7,272 nucleotides of DNA from Rubrobacteraceae bacterium. GTDB taxonomy: Bacteria > Actinomycetota > Rubrobacteria > Rubrobacterales > Rubrobacteraceae. This document shows positions 1-5,128 of the stretch, one piece after another (position 1 is the first letter of the stretch; the number at the start of each line of letters is the position of its first letter). A program made the position numbers and the translations under genes. The stretch covers positions 1-7,272 of the forward strand of contig JACCSM010000639.1 of assembly GCA_013698525.1 (NCBI GenBank), written 5' to 3'. Below the pieces are notes generated by a model. It saw nothing but the letters and a program-made list of their open reading frames with translations. It did not search any database and was not told the DNA's origin.

Positions 1-94
1 CGAAGAACCTGGCGACCCGCTCCACCTTCTCCCAGGCGTAGCGCTCGAGCGCCTCCGTCACCGGGATGTTGCGGCCCTTGATGAGGATGTGCAT
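1..94 (-). CDS. hpf: Ribosome hibernation promoting factor (HPF/RaiA family), N-terminal part only
   Basis: Only the first 31 codons are present; the gene runs off the left edge. The protein begins MHILIKGRNIPVTEALERYA, followed by WEKVERVARFF. This matches the start of the HPF/RaiA fold: a first beta strand (MHILIKGRNI), then an amphipathic helix starting at 'VTEALERYA'. Members of the family bind the 30S subunit at the decoding centre, block mRNA and tRNA binding, and help form inactive 100S ribosome dimers in stationary phase or stress. The ATG start is supported by a strong GGAGGGAGG ribosome binding site 6 nt upstream. A 208-bp gap separates it from comF, so it probably has its own control region. 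Whether it is the long form with a dimerisation domain cannot be seen. Recognition rests on 31 residues but the match is characteristic. Confidence 0.85.
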   Translation of the reverse strand, partial: MHILIKGRNIPVTEALERYAWEKVERVARFF

Positions 95-100
95 GTGTTG

Positions 101-109
101 CCTCCCTCC
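101..109 (-). promoter_or_regulatory. Strong Shine-Dalgarno site of hpf
   Basis: The minus strand reads GGAGGGAGG, 6 nt before the ATG at 94. It contains two overlapping GGAGG/GAGG anti-SD matches and is the strongest ribosome binding site in the window. It fixes the hpf start. The 3' arm of the inverted repeat (117-134) lies only 7 nt upstream of it, so structure there could influence initiation. Confidence 0.8.
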
Positions 110-118
110 GGTCAGCGC

Positions 119-150
119 ATTTCAGCACTTCAGCCAGTCAGCACTTCAGC
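119..150 (-). repeat. Four tandem 8-bp units (GCTGAARY type), minus orientation
   Basis: Read on the minus strand from 150 to 119 the sequence divides into four head-to-tail octamers: GCTGAAGT, GCTGACTG, GCTGAAGT, GCTGAAAT. All share GCTGA; the last three positions vary. A further partial copy (GCTGAC) occurs two bases out of phase at 111-116. The array sits just upstream of the hpf ribosome binding site. The unit length is not a multiple of three and no gene covers it. Confidence 0.8.
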
Positions 151-244
151 TTGCTGGTTTCGCGGTCCTGATTTTGTCTTCAAAGGGATCTGCCCTCCTC
201 TACCATTCTCCCAAGCACACGAGCGTCTCGCCACACTACACATA

Positions 245-260
245 GCTGACATGCTGACGA
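245..260 (+). repeat. Two tandem 8-bp units (GCTGAC type), plus orientation
   Basis: The plus strand reads GCTGACAT followed by GCTGACGA. These share the GCTGA core with the array at 119-150 but point the other way. They match 12 of 16 positions with the inverse of 135-150, so they could pair with it as an inner, weaker stem. Confidence 0.6.
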
Positions 261-283
261 GCGGAGGCCGCAGGCCGGAGCGT

Positions 284-301
284 GCTGAAATGCTGAAGTG
301 C
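284..301 (+). repeat. Two tandem 8-bp units plus GC, plus orientation
   Basis: The plus strand reads GCTGAAAT, GCTGAAGT, GC. These are the same octamer types as at 119-150, in the opposite orientation. The array ends one base before the comF stop codon (303-305). Together with that stop it makes a small symmetrical sequence at 294-305 (TGAAG-TG-CTTCA). Confidence 0.7.
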
Positions 302-302
302 T

Positions 303-986
303 TCATACCGTCCTGCACAGGCTCAGGGCGTGGACTTCTTCCGCTCCTGCGCGGACTAGTGTCCCAGCGCACGCGCTCATGGTCGCTCCTGTGGTAAAGA
401 CGTCGTCGATCAGCAGTATCCTGCCGCGCAGAGGTACGGTGGCCGTGTAGGCGCCGGCGACGTTGGCCCGTCTCTGGGCCGCCGAGAGTTCGACCTGGTC
501 TCTTGTGCTGCGCACGACTTCTAGTGTATCCGATACGGTTGCCTTAATCTTCTCGGCGACGCCACGGGCGAGCAGTTCAGCCTGGTTGAAACCCCTCTTT
601 CTCAGGCGCAAGCGGTGCAGCGGGACGGGCACGATGGCGTCGAAGCGGCCATCGTCGAGGACCTGCAGCATCAGCGGCGTGGCCAACCTCTCGACCACTC
701 GTTTGTAGCCGCGGTACTTTAGGGCGTGGACTATCTTCTTGCCTACGCCCTCGTACTTCAGGGGTGCCTTCGCGCTCTCGAAACCGAAGTCGACGTTCTT
801 ACACCCCTCGCACACGAACGTCGCGAAGGCGGTCGGCAGTCCGCAACGCCTGCAGACGGGGCTGCCAACGCCGGGGAGCGCCTCGAAGCAAGTGCGGCAG
901 AGTACGTCGCTCGCCCGCCGCTCACAGCCGACGCAGCGTTCGGGATAGAAGAGGTCGGCAAGGGCACTGAGATACGGTTCGTACAC
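303..986 (-). CDS. comF: ComF family amidophosphoribosyltransferase-like protein
   Basis: The 227-residue protein is of usual ComF length. The N-terminal region has four Cys pairs, C18/C21, C30/C33, C45/C48 and C59/C62, typical of the paired zinc ribbons of ComF. A type I phosphoribosyltransferase domain follows, with the family signature IVPVPLHRLRLRKRGFNQAE at about 118-137 and the PRPP-binding loop ILLIDDVFTTGAT at 190-202, including the acidic pair D194-D195. Family members are linked to DNA uptake in naturally competent bacteria, possibly with the PriA/DprA machinery, but the chemical substrate is not settled and many non-competent bacteria keep the gene. It is expected to be cytoplasmic. 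The GTG start at 986 is chosen because the same frame is closed by a stop at 1041-1043, no ATG or other GTG lies between, and GAGGAG sits 6 nt upstream. It lies 54 bp after the sugar nucleotidyltransferase, probably in the same transcript. Competence in this organism is not shown by this gene alone. Confidence 0.92.
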   Translation of the reverse strand: MYEPYLSALADLFYPERCVGCERRASDVLCRTCFEALPGVGSPVCRRCGLPTAFATFVCEGCKNVDFGFESAKAPLKYEGVGKKIVHALKYRGYKRVVERLATPLMLQVLDDGRFDAIVPVPLHRLRLRKRGFNQAELLARGVAEKIKATVSDTLEVVRSTRDQVELSAAQRRANVAGAYTATVPLRGRILLIDDVFTTGATMSACAGTLVRAGAEEVHALSLCRTV

Positions 987-992
987 CAGGAG

Positions 993-998
993 CTCCTC
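993..998 (-). promoter_or_regulatory. Shine-Dalgarno site of comF
   Basis: The minus strand reads GAGGAG, 6 nt before the GTG at 986, which decides the start. The site is part of a perfect 10-bp palindrome AGGAGCTCCT (988-997), so the ribosome binding site could be partly self-paired between transcripts or with nearby CCTCT. Confidence 0.65.
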
Positions 999-1040
999 AG
1001 AGGACCGCTGGCCGTGCCTCTTAGTTGTCGGTTGGGGAGG

Positions 1041-2144
1041 TCAAAACCTCAAGCTCCGGGGCGAGACTACGACGCCGGGGTTCACGCGGATACCCTGGTC
1101 GAGGACGTTCCCCTCGCCGATCACGCAGCCGGCGCCGAGCACTGAGAGGCCACGCACGATGGAGTTGTTACCGACCCTGGCACGCGGACCTATGACAGAA
1201 CCACGCACGATAGCGCCAGCCTCTACCTCGGCGCCGTCGAGGAGGATGCTCCCCTCGACCACGGCCCCCTCCCCTACTACGCTGCCCTTTCCCAGAGAGG
1301 AACGCCCGCCTATGGTGGCGAGGGCCGAGATCGTGCACCCTTCGGCTATCGAGACTGGAGGCAAGAGCCTGACGTTCTTGCCGAGCTCGACTGAGGGGTC
1401 GACGTCCAGGTACTCGAAACCCTCACGCGCGCCGACGGCGCCGGAGAGGACGTCGTGGGAGGCTGCCAGGTAGCTGCGCGGCGTCCCTATATCCCGCCAG
1501 TAAGAGCTTGTGATGTGTGCCCTGAGCCTGCCGCTCTCCTGGAGCTCGGGGAAGACCTCACGCTCGATGGAGACCTCGCGGTCGGGCGGGATCATACTGA
1601 GGACCTCGGGCTCGAGCACGTAGACGCCAGCGTTGACCAGGTTCGTCGTCACCTCGTCGGCGGCCGGCTTCTCGATAAAGCGGTGCACCAGCATCTCGTG
1701 GTCGACCTCGACGAGGCCGTACGCCGTCGGGTCCTCTACGCTCGTCAGGACTATCGTGGCCAAGGCGTCCGAGGCTCTGTGCACCTCTATCGTCCTGGCG
1801 AGGTCCATACCCGTGAGCACATCGCCGTTGACGACGACCAGCGTGTCGCCATCGAGGTATTTCTCGGCGTTCTTGATGCCGCCGGCCGTCCCGAGGGCTT
1901 GATTCTCGACGGCGTAATCCACGGAGAAACCACCCAGGTCCTGCTTGTCGCAGAGGTAGGCCTGGATCGGGTCTGGCAGGTACCCTAAAGAGAGCACAGC
2001 GCCATCGAGGCCGGCACTGCGCAGAAAGTCCAGCATGTACCCCATAAAGGGACGGTTGCGGAGCGGCACCAGCGACTTTGGAATGTCGTAGGTGACAGGC
2101 CGCAGCCGGGTTCCCTGACCACCAACCAGTACGACAGCTTGCAT
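1041..2144 (-). CDS. Sugar-phosphate nucleotidyltransferase (NDP-sugar pyrophosphorylase) with beta-helix tail
   Basis: A 367-residue cytoplasmic enzyme expected to join a sugar 1-phosphate with an NTP to give an NDP-sugar and pyrophosphate. The Rossmann-like catalytic domain spans about 1-235. It has the nucleotide-binding signature GGQGTRLRPVT (8-18), the PKSLVPL element (22-28), GTAGG (85-89), the metal/sugar-binding NGD (106-108), FIEKP (156-160), NAGVY (171-175) and WRDIGTP (216-222). Residues about 246-360 are hexapeptide repeats forming a left-handed beta-helix, as in GDP-mannose (GMPP-like) pyrophosphorylases and archaeal-type glucose-1-phosphate nucleotidyltransferases. The sugar and the base cannot be read from the sequence: mannose-1-phosphate guanylyltransferase is the best guess, glucose-1-phosphate with dTTP or UTP is possible. 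No other sugar genes are nearby. The ATG at 2144 puts the signature at the usual N-terminal position. There is no good ribosome binding site before it, only AGG 3 nt away. Confidence 0.9.
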   Translation of the reverse strand: MQAVVLVGGQGTRLRPVTYDIPKSLVPLRNRPFMGYMLDFLRSAGLDGAVLSLGYLPDPIQAYLCDKQDLGGFSVDYAVENQALGTAGGIKNAEKYLDGDTLVVVNGDVLTGMDLARTIEVHRASDALATIVLTSVEDPTAYGLVEVDHEMLVHRFIEKPAADEVTTNLVNAGVYVLEPEVLSMIPPDREVSIEREVFPELQESGRLRAHITSSYWRDIGTPRSYLAASHDVLSGAVGAREGFEYLDVDPSVELGKNVRLLPPVSIAEGCTISALATIGGRSSLGKGSVVGEGAVVEGSILLDGAEVEAGAIVRGSVIGPRARVGNNSIVRGLSVLGAGCVIGEGNVLDQGIRVNPGVVVSPRSLRF

Positions 2145-2150
2145 GAACCT

Positions 2151-2180
2151 AGCTTACACCAGGCACGGATCTCAGACCAA
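2151..2180 (-). promoter_or_regulatory. Possible promoter, perhaps leaderless, of the sugar nucleotidyltransferase gene
   Basis: On the minus strand TAAGCT (2156-2151) fits the loose actinobacterial -10 form TANNNT. It lies 18 bp after TTGGTC (2180-2175), a partial -35 match (3 of 6 with TTGACA). The -10 box ends 6 nt before the ATG at 2144, which would place the transcription start at or next to the A of the start codon. The lack of a proper Shine-Dalgarno sequence agrees with a leaderless mRNA. Both boxes are weak, and co-transcription from the nuo operon is an equally good explanation. The rest of the 93-bp gap (2145-2237) holds only an imperfect 7-bp hairpin at 2201-2224 with no T-tract. 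Confidence 0.3.
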
Positions 2181-2237
2181 TACGAAGCGGGCGATCTATG
2201 TTCCCCTGCGGGAAGGTCAGGGAAAGAACTCTGTTCC

Positions 2238-3668
2238 TCACGCCAGGCCCGAGGCTCCGACCAGCGCGGAAAGTGGGATGATGAGCAGGCCGAACAGGGT
2301 GGCAAGGACGGCCAGCACGTAGACGGAGAACCTGACGGCGCCGCTTCCTTTAGACGTGACCGTATCCGTTGTCGGCTCCTCGAGGATCATGTTCCTGATG
2401 ATGCCGAAGTAGTAAGGGACTGAGAGCACGGTGTTGACGACGAGCGCGCCGACGACGATGTAGACGAGGATAGAGCCCGTCGAGGCCCCTGCGATGATGA
2501 TCCAGAGCTTCCCGAAGAATCCCGAGAGCGGGGGTATCCCGACGAGCGCGGCCATGAACAGGGCCATGCTCGCCGCCACGCCTGGGTTCGTCCTGACGAG
2601 CCCGTTGTAGCTCTTTGCGTCCTCGCCTACGAGGTCTATGACGAGGAAGGCGCCCATGTTCATAACGGCGTAGGCGGCCGTGTAGATCAGGACCGCCTGC
2701 ACGGCGAACGCGACCCCGCCTCCCTGGAGCGCCGCGAAGGCGGCCAGGATGTACCCAGAGTGGGCTACCGAACTGTACGCGAGCATCCGCCTGACGTTGC
2801 GCTGTCTGAGGGCAGAGAGGTTACCAACGAACATCGTTATGATCGCCAGGAAGGCCATCACGGCAGTCCAGGTCGGCGCGGCCCCTGGCATGCCTTCGAG
2901 CAGGATCCGCAGGAGGACCGCGAACGTCGCAGCTTTCGGGCCTACCGAGAGGAAGGCGGCCGCGCTCGTAGGGGCACCCTGGTAGGCGTCCGGGGTCCAG
3001 AAATGGAAGGGCGCCGCCGAGAGCTTGAAGGCGAAGCCCGAGATCATGAGCACGAGTCCGAGGACGGCGACGGGGGTGAGGGTGCCCGTGAACGTGTCCG
3101 CAACGTCCGAGAGCATCGCAGAGCCTGAGACGCCGTAGATCAAAACGATGCCGTAGAGCAGTACGGAGGAGGCGATGACGCCGGTGATCAGGTACTTCAT
3201 CCCGCCCTCAGCGCTCTCGCGGCGGCTCCTGTCGAAGGCGACCATCGCGTAGGAAGGTATCGTCGCCAGCTCGATCGCGAGGAAGATGCCGAAGAGGTCC
3301 CGCATGGAGACGAGGAGCGTCGAACCGAGCACGACGGAGAGGATGAGCGTCATGTACTCGGGGGCGTCGCCGGTCTGGCCCGACCAGCGGGCTGCTGCGA
3401 GCACGGCGAAGAAGGCCGACCCTGCGACTATCAGCTTGAAGTAAAGTGCGAAGCCGTCGACCACGAAGCCGTCGCCGAAGAAGCTTCCCGAGAAGCCGCT
3501 AGCCAGCAGAACGGCGGCGCTCGCGAACACGGCCAGCGTCCCAATGGCGGCCAGGCTGGCTGCGATCCCTGCGTTGCTATCGCTATACACGCCTACCATG
3601 AGGACCAGGATCAGGAACCCCGTAGAGATCAGCTCGGGCAAGAGCGCGATGAATGCCTGTCCTGTCAT
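2238..3668 (-). CDS. nuoN: NADH-quinone oxidoreductase subunit N (complex I antiporter-like subunit)
   Basis: A 476-residue polytopic membrane protein, close to the usual length for NuoN, one of three proton-pumping subunits in the complex I membrane arm. It is hydrophobic throughout, with about 14 predicted membrane helices. The proton-path residues are in place: E133 in AIELATIPSY, K215 in FAFKLSAAP, K245 in SVGPKAA, and K387 in SGFFGKLWI, corresponding by motif to E. coli E133, K217, K247 and K395. The broken-helix segment reads FHFWTPDAYQGAPTSAAAFL (221-240), which is the normal NuoN form. The ATG lies 5 bp after the nuoM stop, and an in-frame TAG at 3678-3680 excludes an upstream start. 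The nearest Shine-Dalgarno candidate, AGGGGG, is about 12 nt away, so initiation probably depends on coupling to nuoM. It is the last nuo gene; nuoN is commonly the final gene of such operons. Confidence 0.97.
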   Translation of the reverse strand: MTGQAFIALLPELISTGFLILVLMVGVYSDSNAGIAASLAAIGTLAVFASAAVLLASGFSGSFFGDGFVVDGFALYFKLIVAGSAFFAVLAAARWSGQTGDAPEYMTLILSVVLGSTLLVSMRDLFGIFLAIELATIPSYAMVAFDRSRRESAEGGMKYLITGVIASSVLLYGIVLIYGVSGSAMLSDVADTFTGTLTPVAVLGLVLMISGFAFKLSAAPFHFWTPDAYQGAPTSAAAFLSVGPKAATFAVLLRILLEGMPGAAPTWTAVMAFLAIITMFVGNLSALRQRNVRRMLAYSSVAHSGYILAAFAALQGGGVAFAVQAVLIYTAAYAVMNMGAFLVIDLVGEDAKSYNGLVRTNPGVAASMALFMAALVGIPPLSGFFGKLWIIIAGASTGSILVYIVVGALVVNTVLSVPYYFGIIRNMILEEPTTDTVTSKGSGAVRFSVYVLAVLATLFGLLIIPLSALVGASGLA

Positions 3669-3673
3669 AGTCT

Positions 3674-5128
3674 CTAGCTACCCCCTATCACGCTCAGTAC
3701 GGCATCCACGGCCGGGCGCTGGATATTCATAAGCAGGGCCGGGAAGATGCCGAGCACGACGAGCAACACTGCCAGCGGCACGACGGAAGCCATCTCGGCC
3801 GGCCCTGCGTCCCCGACCTCCTCGTAGGCGGGACGCTCTATGGGGCCGAAGATCACACGCGCCAGCATGTAAAGCAGGTACATCGCCGAGAGTATGATCC
3901 CCAGCGCCGCGAGTACTCCCTGCACCGGGAATGTCGCGTACACGCCCATGATGCTCATGAACTCGGAGACGAAGACGGCGAGCCCCGGTAACCCCATCGC
4001 GGCGAGGGCACCAAGGGCCAGCAGCCCTCCGGCCCACGGCATCCTGGCTGCCAGCCCGCCGAGGGCCTCGATGCGGCGAGTCCCCGTGCGGGCCGCAATA
4101 ACACCTACGAGGATGAAAAGGAGGGCGGAGTAGAGTCCGTGTGAGACCTGCTGGAAGACGGCCCCGTTGAGGCCGACAGCGTTCCCCGAGGCGGCGCCGA
4201 GCAGGATAAAGCCAAGCGTTCCTATGGAGGAGTAGGCGACGAGCGCCTTGAGGTCGGGCTGCAAGAAAGCCACGAACGCCCCGTAGACTATGTTGATCAC
4301 CCCGAAAGCTGCGACGTAAGGTAGGAAAGGCTCGACGCCCTGGGGTAGAAGGGGGATGGCTACACTTATCAAGCCGTAGGTCCCTAGCTTCGGCAGAACC
4401 CCGGAGAGCAACACGTTGGTCGAAGTCGGGCTCGAAACGTACACGTCGAGAAGCCAGCTGTGCAGCGGCACGGCCGGCACTTTTACTAGCAATCCGAAGA
4501 GGATCGGGGCCGCCACGGCGACCTGGGCCGTTCGCGAGAGGCCGCCACCGCCGCCGAGGGCGTCCATAGCGTAGGTATCCGCAAGGATACCGAAAGCCAG
4601 GAATCCGGCCAGCATCACCGTCGAGCCGAGGAACGTGTAGATGAAGAACTTGATCGCAGCAGGACGCCTGTTCTCATCCCCCCAGACGCCGACGAGCAAA
4701 TACATGGGGATCAGCGTAAGCTCGAAGAAGACGTAGAACAGGATCAGGTCCTGCGCCGCGAAGACCCCGAGCATCCCTACCTCGGCGACGAAGATCGCGG
4801 CGAAGTACTGCTTGAGGTTTCGGTGCACGTCCCATGAAGCCAGAATCGCTATTACCGTGAGGAACGTCGAGAGGAAGAACATCCCGAACCCGAGACCGCC
4901 CAGGCCGACGCGGTAGCCTATGTTCAAAGACCATATCCAGGTTACGTCCTGGGAGAGCGCGGCCACGCCAAGATCGTCCCCGAAGGCGAAATAGACGTAG
5001 ACCGAGAGGAGCAAAGGTATGGCCGCAACCCCGAGGGCTGCGTAGCGCAACAGACGCTCCTCGTCGGGCAGGAGCATCACCAGGATGGCGCCGAGCAGAG
5101 GGATGAAGATAGTAAGTGTCGTTATCAC
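3674..5128 (-). CDS. nuoM: NADH-quinone oxidoreductase subunit M (divergent complex I antiporter-like subunit)
   Basis: A 484-residue membrane protein with about 14 helices, the second of the three antiporter-like proton channels. Charged residues of the proton path are kept: E136 in FFELTLIPMY, K216 in LLVKVPAVPLHSW, K247 in VLPKLGTYG, and E389 in FVSEF, matching E. coli E144, K234, K265 and E407. H223 and H330 (QVSHGL) also remain. Several usually conserved motifs are altered: the GVDG(I/L)S segment reads GLGGLG (75-80), WLPDAH reads WLLDVY (225-230), LLK-type reads LPK (245-247), and the SSVSHLG-type segment reads SSIGTLG (300-306). A run of five glycines (192-196) lies in a loop. The GTG start overlaps the nuoL stop as GTGA, and AGGGG (5136-5140) is 7 nt upstream. 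The position between nuoL and nuoN and the overall pattern favour NuoM over an Mrp antiporter or hydrogenase subunit. Confidence 0.95.
   Translation of the reverse strand: MITTLTIFIPLLGAILVMLLPDEERLLRYAALGVAAIPLLLSVYVYFAFGDDLGVAALSQDVTWIWSLNIGYRVGLGGLGFGMFFLSTFLTVIAILASWDVHRNLKQYFAAIFVAEVGMLGVFAAQDLILFYVFFELTLIPMYLLVGVWGDENRRPAAIKFFIYTFLGSTVMLAGFLAFGILADTYAMDALGGGGGLSRTAQVAVAAPILFGLLVKVPAVPLHSWLLDVYVSSPTSTNVLLSGVLPKLGTYGLISVAIPLLPQGVEPFLPYVAAFGVINIVYGAFVAFLQPDLKALVAYSSIGTLGFILLGAASGNAVGLNGAVFQQVSHGLYSALLFILVGVIAARTGTRRIEALGGLAARMPWAGGLLALGALAAMGLPGLAVFVSEFMSIMGVYATFPVQGVLAALGIILSAMYLLYMLARVIFGPIERPAYEEVGDAGPAEMASVVPLAVLLVVLGIFPALLMNIQRPAVDAVLSVIGGS

Larger units (their letters stand above)
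117..301. repeat. 18-bp imperfect inverted repeat enclosing the comF-hpf spacer
   Basis: The arm at 117-134 is GCATTTCAGCACTTCAGC and the arm at 284-301 is GCTGAAATGCTGAAGTGC. Aligned end to end they are complementary at 16 of 18 positions. In an RNA made from the minus strand this becomes 17 paired positions including one G-U, with one C-A mismatch. Shifting the register by 8 gives perfect 11- to 12-bp pairings (117-128 with 282-293). About 149 bp lie between the arms. In that interval I found no ORF with coding character, no T-tract terminator and no convincing promoter. It could be a long-range RNA structure in the hpf leader, a set of protein-binding sites, or a small MITE-like insertion. 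No flanking target duplication is apparent. Confidence 0.55.

Noticed and set aside
151..244. Sigma-70 promoter for hpf in the loop of the inverted repeat
   Set aside because: Best candidates such as GAGAAT with TGGCGA match only 4 and 3 of 6 positions; too weak to call, although some promoter for hpf is likely.
119..301. CRISPR-like array
   Set aside because: Units are only 8 bp, contiguous and without unique spacers, and occur in both orientations; no cas gene is present.
117..301. MITE or insertion-sequence remnant with terminal inverted repeats
   Set aside because: Arms are built from 8-bp tandem units, there is no visible target-site duplication (CAGC on the left, TTCA on the right), and no transposase fragment. 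Kept only as an alternative explanation.
89..397. Open frames of 80 and 102 codons covering the comF-hpf spacer on both strands
   Set aside because: They overlap conserved comF or hpf starts, run through the octamer repeats, and show no family resemblance or ribosome binding site of note.
2201..2224. Rho-independent terminator after nuoN
   Set aside because: There is a 7-bp stem with one bulge and a 9-nt loop, but the sequence after it on the minus strand (CATAGATCG) has no T-tract.
726..2423. Plus-strand open frames opposite comF, the nucleotidyltransferase and the end of nuoN
   Set aside because: They mirror well-supported minus-strand genes, have no recognisable motifs, and look like GC-driven antisense frames.
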